From NCBI GenBank assembly GCA_013054445.1, contig JAAMPI010000625.1, forward strand, positions 1 to 30,015: a stretch of DNA of 30,015 nt, written 5' to 3'. This document shows positions 21,061 to 30,015 of the stretch, piece by piece. How positions within the stretch are numbered: the first letter of the stretch is position 1; the number at the start of each line of letters is the position of its first letter. Source of the stretch: Cudoniella acicularis (Eukaryota > Ascomycota > Leotiomycetes > Helotiales > Helotiaceae). The notes beneath the pieces are model-generated. The model made no database searches and was not told the DNA's origin. It saw only the letters and a list, made by a program, of their open reading frames with translations. The translations under genes and the position numbers were made by a program.

Positions 21061-23389
21061 ATGATACCAGCTTCGAGATCGCGGGCCATCGCCCGTGTCC
21101 TATCGACCGCCCACCACAGACAGTTCTCCACCAGCCCCTTCTTCACACCCATCGCCTCGGTCCTCATAGCCAACCGTGGAGAAATCGCTCTCCGGGTAGG
21201 TCGCACAGCCTCTGAGCTGGGCGTACGATGTACCACAATCTATACCGATCCGGACTCTCATTCTCAACATGCAATTTCCAGTCCCTTCGCTGTCAATCTT
21301 GGAGCAACGAATGCTTACTTGGACGGAGAACGAATCATAAGAGTTGCGAAGGAACAAGGTTGTGAGGCGCTACATCCCGGATATGGATTTTTGAGCGAGA
21401 ATTCCGCGTTTGCGAAGAGGTGTGTTGAGGAGGGATTGGTATTTATTGGACCGCCGTGGAAAGCGATTGAGGCTATGGGAAATAAGTCGAGGAGTAAGGA
21501 GATTATGATTGCGGCTGGGGTGCCCTGTATACCTGGATATCATGGGAAGAATCAAGAACCAGAATATCTATTGGAAGAGGCAAGAAAAATTGGCTTTCCG
21601 GTCATGGTGAAGGCTGTTAAAGGAGGTGGTGGAAAGGGTATGAGAATTGCTCTTAGTGAGAATGAGTTCTTGAGCAAGCTTGAGAGTGCGAAGAGTGAAG
21701 GCCGGAACTCATTTGGAGATGATGAGATGTTGGTTGAGAAATACATTGCCACTCCTAGGCATATTGAAGTCCAAATATTTGCGGACAAATATGGAAACGC
21801 CGTGGCATTAGGAGAACGAGATTGCAGTCTTCAGAGGCGACATCAGAAAATTTTGGAAGAGGCTCCAGCACCAAATCTTGCTGAGGATATCAGACAAGAG
21901 TTATGGGAGAAGGCAAGAGCCGCTGCTTTGGCAGTTGGCTATGAAGGTGCTGGAACCGTAGAATGTGAGTGCTCCCAATCAGCATTATCAATCTTCACTA
22001 ACGTCGAATTCAGTCATATTCGATAACGACACGAATGAATTCTTCTTTATGGAAATGAACACGAGACTTCAAGTTGAGCACCCAGTGACAGAAGCAATCA
22101 CTGGAGAAGATCTCGTTTCATGGCAATTCAAAGTTGCAGCCGGTGAACCACTCCCCTTGGACCAAGCCGCCATCACCCAAAGAATTGCGGAACGAGGATG
22201 GGCTATTGAAGCTCGGATCTACGCCGAGAATCCAGACCAGAACTTTATGCCTGATTCTGGCAAATTGATACATCTTCGGACTCCACAAATATCAGACAGT
22301 GTCCGTGTCGATGCTGGATTTATTCAAGGTGACACCGTCTCATCAAATTATGATGGAATGATCGCAAAGCTTATTGTTAGCGGACCAACACGAGAAGTGG
22401 CACTTCTGAAATTACATGCTGCATTGCAAGACTATGAAGTAGTGGGAATGAGCACAAATATCGAGTTCCTGAAGAGAATTTGCCAGAGTCCAGCTTTCAT
22501 GAAAGGCGAAGTGGAAACGGGGTACATCCAAAGGCACAACGAAGAGCTCTTTGCTCCGGAACCTATTGATCCCGAAACATTCGCTCAAGCTGCACTGGGA
22601 ATTTTATCAAAAGAGCAAGCAATTAGAGGAGCAAATTTCCCTGCAGGACCTTATGGGCAATCCGTGGGTTTCGCTGCAAGCAACGAACGCCAATTTTTAT
22701 TCCTTACTTCCGGCTCAGAACCCAAGCAGTACCACGTCACAGTCAACCAGATAGGCCAGAATATTTACAATGTAGAAGTTAAAGGGCCCTCGACTTCCGA
22801 GACCTACAAAAATATAGTGTGCGAGAGTAGTAGTACCTCCTCTTCCATCTGCACTTTCTTCCCACATACTAGAATCGAAAGTACCATCATAGCCGATAAT
22901 GATAAACTCACTATCTTTCAACGCGGAAAGCAGACTAAACTTGCACTCTCAAATCCAAGTTGGTATGAGAAAGCTCTTGGGTTGAAGGATGTTGCGAATA
23001 GTGTGGTTGCGCCGATGCCGTGCAAGGTGTTAAGGAATGAGGTGAAGGAGGGAGATGAGGTTGAGAAGGATCAGGCTCTGGTTGTGTAAGTTTCCTATTC
23101 ATTCTCATTTGGTTGTAGGAGGCGGGATGCTGATGAGTGTTTTAGTATTGAGAGTATGAAGATGGAGACTGTCATTAGATCTCCGCAGAAGGGTGTGGTT
23201 GCTAAACTGGTGCATAAGGAAGGAGTACGTATACTATTCCCAATTTTGAAATGAATATCGCTAATCTAACTAGGATATTTGCAAAGCTGGCACGGTGCTG
23301 GTACTTTTTGAAGAGGTATGTTGAAAATTATCTGGGATGTTCGATCTGCCGAGTTCAAGTCGCTGACTATTGACAGCACGAAACCTAAA
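21061..23389 (+). CDS. mccA: 3-methylcrotonyl-CoA carboxylase, alpha (biotin) subunit, mitochondrial
   Basis: Carries biotin carboxylase and biotin carrier functions and works with the beta subunit on 3-methylcrotonyl-CoA. Exons: 21061-21964, 22014-23085, 23146-23224, 23274-23315 and probably 23378-23389. The N-terminus (SRSRAIARVLSTAHHRQFST) looks like a mitochondrial presequence. IANRGEIALRV opens the biotin carboxylase domain. The ATP-grasp loop GGGGKG is at residues 188-193, then HIEVQIFADKYGNAVALGERDCS, MEMNTRLQVEHPVTE and YDGMIAKL. The biotinyl region is split by an intron and gives ESMKMET, with Lys664 the expected biotinylation site. The end is ambiguous. If the GTATGT donor at 23316 is used with CTGAC and ACAG (acceptor at 23377), the protein is 702 residues. 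If not, TGA at 23322-23324 stops it at 701. The length is normal either way. Confidence 0.95.
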
Positions 23390-23877
23390 CTCCAAATTCT
23401 GGGTAAAGGCGACCTTGCAATATACTGTATGATAGAACGATATTCACGCTTTGGCTTGGGGTCAAAGGAAGGGTTTGAGGGAATAGATGGGAGTAACATA
23501 TGACATATTGCAATGAGCACAACTTTCCTGACAGCAAATCGCATGCTAGTGACTTGGTGTAAATTAACGGGTGAAAGACTAGGAACCTTCCTTCCTCCCG
23601 CGTGAATTTCATAAAATCCATCAAGTCTAGGTCTAGGTGCAGCAGGCGGACTACCATGCTACAATTCGTGGATAGCGGGAGAGGGAGGCAGTTGAGAAAT
23701 AGTGGAAGAGGCGCTGAAAACCCGGGGATTTTAGTGCCTCGTTTGCCGACCAGCCCCTGTAGAACTTCTGCCAAGCCTGCTCCATGGAACTGCGCTAGCA
23801 AGCTTCCTTGTATTTATTTTGCCAGCTAAAATCCACTGCATCACATCAACACCTCGTACACCACAATAACGACGGCA
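23390..23877. other. Intergenic region, no gene seen
   Basis: This is the 3' flank of the carboxylase alpha gene and the likely old promoter of the relic starting at 23878. Frames here lack coding character. Confidence 0.55.
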
Positions 23878-24774
23878 ATGGGTTGGTTCTGGCCCTCATC
23901 CGATAGCGACAATGAGAAGAAGTCCCGAGATTCTCTGCGAGAGTTTGATCCTGGTCTGCGGGATTTCATTAAGAAAGAGTCGCCCGTAAAATACAGTCCC
24001 TCGAATCCACCTCCACAACCCACTCCCGCAGCTCACCCAATACCTTCTTCAGAACCCACCAGCGCAAACCCAAGCTTTCCATCTCCTGTAGAAGAAGAAC
24101 CGAAAGTCCACTCACAGAGTCTGTACAAGGATGGAAGATATGCATATCCGTGGAAAACATTCTAGTGGCAATCCTCAATGGAAGCATAGAGCAAGTCGGA
24201 TCAGGAGAAGATTAATGATGTGCTCTAGGGCTACAAGTATCGGAAAGCAGATTAGAAGGGCTGCCTCAGAATTGTGCGCATAGAGCAATGGGATATCAAT
24301 AATTGTTTTCGGAATAGGATCTGGGTAAGCAGAATGACAATGTGCCGGGATGAAACAGGAAGCTGGAGCGCTCTTACACCGTGCAAGCCGTACACCATTG
24401 GTTCTACGTATCAAAAGGGCACTTGCTAATTTGCCGCAGGAATTCCTGAAGCATTGGGCTATCTATATACATTTGATCGCCCCTTGGACGTGTACGAGCA
24501 GATCCAGATGTATGGCGACATATTATACCACCGAATTTTAGACCAAGAAGCTGTAATCAAGGCTGTGAAAACAGAAGGGAAGCCTATTCCAACATTATCT
24601 CCTATTATATCGAACAAATCCACAGCCGAAGTACCAATACCTTTTTCAGATAATAAACTCCAGCCGTCAGACCTCAGTGACAAGGCACAGAAAGCATTAA
24701 ATAAGAGATTAGAGGATCTTAACAAGCAGGAACAGGAACTGAAGGAAAGAAGGGAAAGAGATAATTTGCCATGA
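23878..24774 (+). pseudogene. Decayed small fungal gene, possible CX9C-type protein
   Basis: The start MGWFWPSSDSDNEKK, a proline-rich linker and LYKDGRYAYPWKTF read cleanly from 23878. The same frame then meets TAG at 24163, 24187, 24226 and 24253, although its codons between stops still read sensibly (SKSDQEKINDVL). From 24248 the next frame makes better sense (QIRRAASELCA) until another TAG at 24281. After a shift back, EQWDINNCF follows, which would place two cysteines nine residues apart. A plausible intron ends at CCGCAG (24439). There EFLK and ALGYLYTFDRPLDVYEQIQM sit in different frames, overlapping by one base as after a 1-bp deletion. The end (QEQELKERRERDNLP) is open to 24774. From memory this resembles an uncharacterised protein found across filamentous ascomycetes, with a paired-cysteine core in the middle. 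The exact family is not certain. A single 270-nt intron removing the middle is the alternative but would delete the core. Confidence 0.7.
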
Positions 24775-24777
24775 GCT

Positions 24778-25130
24778 GCCGAGTGTGTTCAAGTTCCGGT
24801 GGCAGGACCGAGTTTTCGAGTCCAGAGCTGTAGTCGTGTACGCGTGGGTTTTCTGGAACGATTGCGACCTTTGTACTTTTATGGCATGGAAATCAACCCA
24901 ATCACATCAATTCTGTTCAGTTATGATTTTGATATGGGAGAAATTGGAATACAAGGTATGTCAACAGATGATGCATAGCTACCAATCACAACCCTTGCAG
25001 AATACGCCCCACGATTCGCAGACCGTCGCAAAGCCCGATACTCTTGAACGTCGTCGTCGTCGAAGAGCGCCGTGGACGAGAAAGAATCGAATGCGGTCTC
25101 GAGTTTCCTTTCCCGCGAACGTCCCACGAT
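24778..25130. other. Intergenic region upstream of the HET-domain gene
   Basis: No supportable gene. The frame of the HET-domain gene is open back to about 25044, but without an ATG or conserved sequence. The promoter of that gene is assumed to be here. Confidence 0.5.
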
Positions 25131-26789
25131 ATGTCGAGTTTTGCATACAAGCCCCTCGAACGGCTTGCCAATAGACCGTCAATCAGGCTCGCGGTCCTCC
25201 AACCTGGAGACCGCGATGATCCGATAAGGATTGACCTTAAGCATACAACGTTTGCAGAAAAGCCCAAGTATGAGAGTCTATCGTACACATGGGGAAGTTC
25301 CAGTACTGTCAAGGCAATCGAGATCAATGGTATCTTCGTCTCTGTAAGGCGGAATCTGGACAGAGCCTTGCGACATCTCAGGAGGAAAGACCAAGAGCGA
25401 GTGCTTTGGATTGATGCCATATGTATCAATCAGGCCGACGATGGAGAGAAGAGCTGGCAGGTGAAGCTTATGGCAGATATATACCGCAGAGCACAGCGGG
25501 TTTTGGTCTGGCTGGGTATTATTGAGGGAATTGAGCCCCCACGGCCAAAGAGATCGTCAAGAAGGATATCGTCAAAGCTCACGGGGCGAGATGAGAAGGG
25601 ACGAGAGGACAAGACACAAGAGGAGAAGGACCGAGAAGATGTGGAATATCATCGCGTCCTATGTTTGAAACCTTATTGGACGCGGGTCTGGATCGTTCAG
25701 GAAGTTGGCGCAGCTGCAGACCTGGAAATTCATTGGGATATACGGCCAAAGAACTCCAAGAAGTTGGTACCAAAATCAGAATCTTGGGATTGTTTCTTCG
25801 ACAAAATCCGCCCAGCAGGCGACATGTCGAATCGGGCAATCGAACTTGCTAAACAACGCGAAGGACGCCATGGTGATGCGTTCCTCCTAGCGAACCTCAT
25901 CGAGGCTGGCGCTGACTCTCTTTGCGAGCTGCCTCATGACAAGATTTACGGGTTCGTCGCCGTTGCCCATGACTGTGAGGACGGTAGCTTTCCGGTTGAC
26001 TATTCTAAGAGTCTTTGGAAGCTTTACGAGGACGTTGTCAGATTTCAGTACGCCTCTGCAAAAGATGTTGCCGCAAAATCGATTGTTCACTTCAGCGAAC
26101 TCGTACGAAAAATTCTCAACGACACTAAGGCGCCTCCTGAGAATTTTTGGATAGGCCCCATGAACCCCGGGCGTTGTGAGACGTGCTTTGGTCATGTCGA
26201 AAACGGAAGTCGGCTTTTCAAGATCACATCTATTTATGCCGGTAATGTGTCGATCCTTGGGCCTTCTTACGATGACCTTACAGGGAATCCTTCCGTCACA
26301 AAGGCCTGGAACCTTGCGCTGAAAGGGTGCGATGCTGACGCTACAAGCCTGAGAGAAGAAAATGATACTTTCATATCCAGAATCCTCGCGCTTGATGCTT
26401 CGGAATTGCATAAAGCAGCTGCCAATATTTGCTCTTTTGGTTGGGGCCAATTATACAATGCTCCTGTTATTTCTCGATTCTGTCATCCCCGTTCCGTATC
26501 TGTTGAACCCGGGTTTGGTGAAAGCAGCTTACGGCTCTTTGCTACAAAGGAAGGAACAATTGGATTAGTACCTTCGTATGTTAAGAAAGGAGACATGTTG
26601 TGTCGGTTTTGGAAATCGGACGTTGTGGCCGTCGTGAGGGCGGAGGATAATGAGACTTGGAGAATCGTGGGAAAAGGGTTGCTTGCGGAACAAAAGCACA
26701 CGAGTGGTTTAAATTTTGAGCTTATCGACTCGGATCAGCTGGGAGGTTTGTACTTAGATATCGTCGCCTTATATCATTTGACAGGATGA
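25131..26789 (+). CDS. HET-domain protein (heterokaryon-incompatibility type)
   Basis: HET-domain proteins of filamentous ascomycetes are linked to non-self recognition and incompatibility cell death after fusion of unlike strains; most have no defined partner. This is a single exon of 552 residues. The first ATG, at 25131, gives the usual lead (MSSFAYKPLERLANRPSIRL) before PKYESLSYTWGS (Trp54). The core continues with RVLWIDAICINQADDGEKSWQ, then AQRVLVWLG, and CLKPYWTRVWIVQEVG near 179-194. Between these core blocks is a charged, Arg/Lys/Glu-rich insert of about 40 residues. LPHDKIYGFVAVAHDC and FPVDYSKSLWKLYEDVV are the normal follow-on motifs. The C-terminal half is the poorly conserved variable part, ending LYLDIVALYHLTG. 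No stop or frameshift is seen, so it looks intact, although it is flanked by two broken coding remnants. No second known effector domain is recognised. Confidence 0.92.
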   Translation: MSSFAYKPLERLANRPSIRLAVLQPGDRDDPIRIDLKHTTFAEKPKYESLSYTWGSSSTVKAIEINGIFVSVRRNLDRALRHLRRKDQERVLWIDAICINQADDGEKSWQVKLMADIYRRAQRVLVWLGIIEGIEPPRPKRSSRRISSKLTGRDEKGREDKTQEEKDREDVEYHRVLCLKPYWTRVWIVQEVGAAADLEIHWDIRPKNSKKLVPKSESWDCFFDKIRPAGDMSNRAIELAKQREGRHGDAFLLANLIEAGADSLCELPHDKIYGFVAVAHDCEDGSFPVDYSKSLWKLYEDVVRFQYASAKDVAAKSIVHFSELVRKILNDTKAPPENFWIGPMNPGRCETCFGHVENGSRLFKITSIYAGNVSILGPSYDDLTGNPSVTKAWNLALKGCDADATSLREENDTFISRILALDASELHKAAANICSFGWGQLYNAPVISRFCHPRSVSVEPGFGESSLRLFATKEGTIGLVPSYVKKGDMLCRFWKSDVVAVVRAEDNETWRIVGKGLLAEQKHTSGLNFELIDSDQLGGLYLDIVALYHLTG

Positions 26790-27288
26790 TGCTTCATCCG
26801 AGAATGAAGAGCAGAACCTCGAAAGCTTAGCGATTACCAAGGTGCTTTACCTAGTCACGCATTCAGGCGTTCAAGTTGAAAGAAAATTTCGATGCAGCGC
26901 CTGATGAATATGCTATCTCTTTGCCAACTCATGGAGCGGTTGTCACGCAAGCGCATGAGCTGTTGGCGCTTGAGACTCAATAATATCGCACTGGTCCTTG
27001 GTCTGGCATGGTGTCAGGAAGCACCAGTTTACGAGGAGACCTGCAAGGTGCCTCAGATGACGACAATTATGCGGCTACACTCGCAGTGCGCTTATACTGT
27101 TGTCCGATGGCTATTGCGGCTCAATTTGACAGGAGAGGTGTATTACATTAGGAGTCGTTGCTGGAAGTGGAGAGGATGATAGGAATGGAGAGGTTAGTAG
27201 TAATGGTGGGAATTGGGCGAAGGCGGAGAGGATGTGCATGGAGGTTTTGAGGAAGTGGGGGGAGCTAGAGACCGCGGGGAGGGGGTGA
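26785..27288 (+). pseudogene. Unrecognised broken coding remnant after the HET gene
   Basis: Three adjoining segments read like protein in different frames. The first (from 26785) gives ESLAITKVLYLVT. Near 26862 the sense passes to the next frame with QAFKLKENFDAAPDEYAISL and HGAVVTQAHELLALETQ, then a TAA at 26981. The frame continues past the stop with YRTGPWSGMVSG and YAATLAVRLYCCPMAIAAQF, ending at a TAG at 27149. A third frame from 27151 gives GVVAGSGEDDRNGEV, then NWAKAERMCMEVLRKWGELE, stopping at 27286. One nonsense codon and two frame changes suggest the 3' part of a decayed gene. The 5' part would lie where the HET gene now is, or is lost. I do not recognise the family. Chance open frames are possible, but the residue patterns argue against that. 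Confidence 0.5.
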
Positions 27289-27929
27289 GGGTGGGGTGTG
27301 AGTGAGGAGTAGGAGAGCTGAAGGGCTGAAGGATGTGGAGTGAGAAGTGAGAGAACCTGAGTCTTGGCTTTGAATTTAGAGGAATCCTGGAGTGACAAGA
27401 CTTTCAGTAAAGGCAAACTTGAAATAAGGAATATATCGAACACAAATTGAGAATAGAAAGTTCATATCTCAGATGATTACGTTCACAGGCTCTCCTGCGG
27501 GTGTAACGTTGAACTCTTTTTGAGGCATAGGTGGCCTGTGCAACGTGATTCTAAAGTTAGTTTCCAAAGATGAGAAGTCATAGTATTGATGTCTGTATTT
27601 GAGAATAACGGGAATACACATAAGAAATTTTATTTTTTGTTTGTGATGGAAAGGTTGAAGATTGCAAGGGCTGCAATGCATGTGTTTGAGAGGTCATCCT
27701 GGTGTTGTCTCTGATTCGTGGCTTATTGGTGGCTTATTCATCGATTTTGGACAAGGGTGTGCTGCATCAGCCTGTCAGTTACCCACGCTCAGCCACATGA
27801 TCCGCGCTAATAACATCACCGTTGCCTTCATCCTTCCAACTTCAACACCATCCGATCGATTACACCTCCACGCAAACGCATCATCGACCAGCATTCCCCA
27901 CGATATTAGATACCGATCCAGCTTTCACC
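27289..27929. other. Intergenic region upstream of the BAX-inhibitor family gene
   Basis: The first part is unusually G-rich on this strand (about 27249-27345, many GGGG and GAG runs). The rest is ordinary intergenic sequence with a C-rich leader just before the ATG at 27930. No gene is seen. Confidence 0.5.
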
Positions 27930-28918
27930 ATGTCCAACGCGAAATATTCTCGCGCTGCTCAGCGAGACAGCTTCGACGACACTGCCAACTATTCGCAAGC
28001 CCCGCCGTTGTATGATGATGAGCCGTCGTCATCCACCGATCAAGCAGCTCTTCTTGGAGGACCACGAAGCAGCGAAGACAACATTCCAGATGACTTCAAG
28101 GTAGGTTGGATCTTTGGGGGCTTAGGGGCAAGGCTGATATTGGGTTTGTAGTTTGGAGGTTCGGTCGCAGAGGCCACCATTGACATCAGAATGGCCTTTG
28201 TAAGAAAGGTCTATGCCATTCTGTAAGCGCATCCACCAATATGATTATTCCAGGAATTGTGCTAATAGCCTGCGTAGCTCTATTCAACTGATTGCTACCG
28301 GTATTTTGAGCAGTCTTTCGTTCTTCAGCACGTCATACAAAGCCTGGATTCAGCAGAACAATTGGATGCTGTTTGTTTCGGTGCGCATCCTCCTTTCACC
28401 AATATGAATCATTGCTTACATCTCTCTAGCTCTTCGGTGCCATCGGATTCATGCTATTGACCTTCTGGAAACGAAAGTCGTACCCTACGAACCTCCTCTT
28501 CCTCAGCGGCTTCACTGCTCTCGAAGCATACTCTGTCTCTGTCATTGTCTCTTTCTATGATTCGAAAATCGTACTACAAGCAGTCCTTCTAACAGCAGGC
28601 ATATTCATCGCCCTCACGCTTTTTGCATGCCAAACGAAGTACGATTTCACATCATGGGCACCATACTTGTTTGGCGCGTTGTGGGCTTTGGTACTCTTTG
28701 GCTTCATGGCAATGTTCTTCCCCGGAAATTCTACCATGGAACTTGCATACTCTGGAATCGCAGCCTTATTGTTCTCGGCCTATATTCTCGTTGATACTCA
28801 ACTCATCATGAGACATTACCACGTGGAGGAGGAAATAGCTGCCGCCATCAGCCTGTACCTTGACATCATCAACTTGTTTCTCGCAATTCTGAGAATTCTC
28901 AACCAACAAAATAACTAA
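27930..28918 (+). CDS. bxi1: BAX inhibitor-1 family membrane protein (TMBIM/Bxi1-like)
   Basis: Small multi-pass membrane protein of the BI-1/LFG family, which in eukaryotes sits in ER, Golgi or vacuole membranes and is tied to calcium handling, the unfolded-protein response and cell-death control. Exons: 27930-28100, 28152-28222, 28278-28380 and 28430-28918, with donors GTAGGT, GTAAGC and GTGCGC. Phases close to 277 residues, normal for the family. The first 57 residues are hydrophilic and acidic (DEPSSSTDQAALL). Then come IDIRMAFVRKVYAIL and about seven hydrophobic segments, including LIATGILSSLSFF, NLLFLSGFTALEAYSVSVIV, AVLLTAGIFIALTLFACQT, YLFGALWALVLFGFMAMFF and IAALLFSAYILVDTQLIM. The family signature near the end is seen as AISLYLDIINLFLAILRIL. 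The ATG at 27930 follows a good CACC context. An upstream in-frame ATG at 27822 adds only unconserved residues. Confidence 0.93.
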
Positions 28919-30015
28919 GGGCAAACGGGACCTTAAAATACTGAAGGGGGACGAACTTGTGGTATCGTGCAAATCAACTCAACTTCTTACAAACCTTTTT
29001 TTTTTTCCGGACTTTGATTGCCCTTCGGCGTTGCGTAGGCATGGAATTGGAAGGATAAGGGGGCTCTGGGTTTAGGTGTACTTTGTCTAATAGTTTAAGC
29101 TCCTTCTTTATATTCCCAATCAAAACACTATCACCTTGAAACTGGAATCGCAGCCTCTCCTAGTTCAGATTTGTTGTCGCTGTTATTGGGCTTTAGACTT
29201 TGCTATATTTTCTCGACTGTTTAGCAACCCATGTCACGAAGTCGCGTACAGCAGCTTAAGGTTGTAGCACTATATTAGAGTATGGTAAACTAAAAAGAAT
29301 GTCATAGGGGTTCCAATGCGTTATTCCTTTTCGTTTTCCCTAACTGCTATGCTCTTCTCAAATCCCCCCCCAAAAATCCGATTCCGTGAAGATGTAACAT
29401 AAAATACCCAGAAGTCTATTCGCCAGCGGTGAAAGCTTCTATCAATCAAATCCCCTAAACTCCAATTTCTGCTTCCTTCTTTCTTTCCTAGCGCCCTATG
29501 TAGTTCCAAAAAATCCGCACCTTGCTTCGACTTACAATGTAGCCAGTGACTAGTTTCGCCTCTCCTTTATTTCCATATGGACGTTCCATCTCCCGAACCT
29601 CAAGTCTGAACGTGAAACCTCATCCTGTTTCGCCCCAACGCAAAAAACAGATAGTCAGCAACGCCATCCTGGATGTTCCTACATGTCTCCGAGAATCTCA
29701 ACAGAAATCCAGGCTTCATTTTCTTCAACCCTTTCCCTTTTCCCTCCAAAAATCAAAAATCAAAAAGAAATAGCAACTTACCGACGATCACAAACTCCCC
29801 TCACACCTTTACCCCAACAACTCTCTTCTATCGTACTATAACCAGTCCTCTACTGACCTACGCCACAAGTAGGGAATGCAGTGGATGAAGAGGGAGGTGG
29901 GAGGATAACATTAGGGCATGTGATTATTGTAGTCCATTTACAGTGACAGTTGGGGGGAATGTGAAGGTGTGGAGGGTTTCATTGCACTTTTTTTTTTGTG
30001 GGATGGTGAGAGATT
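28919..30015. other. Region without recognisable gene
   Basis: This is the 3' flank of the BAX-inhibitor family gene, with a T-run near 28997-29006 and another near 29989-29997. The small frames on both strands (for example 29321-29509 and 29546-29773) lack coding character and splice support. The right end could be the flank of a gene beyond the window. Confidence 0.55.

Noticed and set aside
26892..27179. 95-codon frame after the HET gene
   Set aside because: It lies in the one frame that does not carry the protein-like segments of the remnant.
29546..29888. Small overlapping frames near the right edge
   Set aside because: Low-complexity Pro/Phe/Lys-rich translations with no domain or splice structure.
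1..30015. tRNA genes, rRNA, CRISPR array or intact transposase
   Set aside because: No tRNA-like A/B boxes in sensible arrangement, no regular spaced repeats and no transposase motifs were seen by eye.

Overview
The window looks like a chromosomal segment of a filamentous ascomycete (Pezizomycotina, possibly a leotiomycete). Supporting this are short GT-AG introns of about 50-200 nt with CTAAC/CTGAC-like branch sites, a HET-domain gene, a leucine-catabolism cluster of the kind known from Aspergillus, and genes lying on both strands with divergent promoters. I rebuilt exon structures by hand from frame phase, splice signals and family resemblance. No search was run, so taxonomy and homology statements are recognition, not computed results.

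Layout. Positions 1-953 hold no recognisable gene. At 954-1578 (-) is a four-exon ubiquitin E2 variant, MMS2. Divergent from it, at 1916-7444 (+), is a seven-exon MON2-like trafficking scaffold. Its conserved C-terminus is missing and is replaced in frame by a cysteine-rich, Ser/Thr-rich tail. From 8010 to 9223 lie the remains of an ankyrin-repeat-type gene with a stop and frameshifts. An AT-rich gene-poor stretch follows to 11179. At 11180-13088 (-) is a conserved-looking lysine-rich protein of unknown function, divergent from a Cti6-like PHD-finger protein at 14053-16157 (+).

The metabolic core is 16785-23389. It holds 3-methylcrotonyl-CoA carboxylase beta (-), isovaleryl-CoA dehydrogenase (+) and 3-methylcrotonyl-CoA carboxylase alpha (+), consecutive steps of mitochondrial leucine breakdown. 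The divergent beta/IVD promoter and the alpha promoter share two short motifs in the same order and orientation, with nearly the same spacing. This is a candidate site for a common regulator.

The right part is more decayed. A small conserved fungal gene at 23878-24774 carries four in-frame TAG stops and frameshifts. An apparently intact single-exon HET-domain gene lies at 25131-26789. Directly after it is an unrecognised broken coding remnant (26785-27288). The last gene is a four-exon BAX-inhibitor-1 family membrane protein (27930-28918), followed by about 1.1 kb without a recognisable gene.

The most notable observation is the MON2 chimera, which marks a rearrangement breakpoint, a real gene fusion or an assembly join near 6712-6721. 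I found no CRISPR array, tRNA, rRNA or intact transposon.
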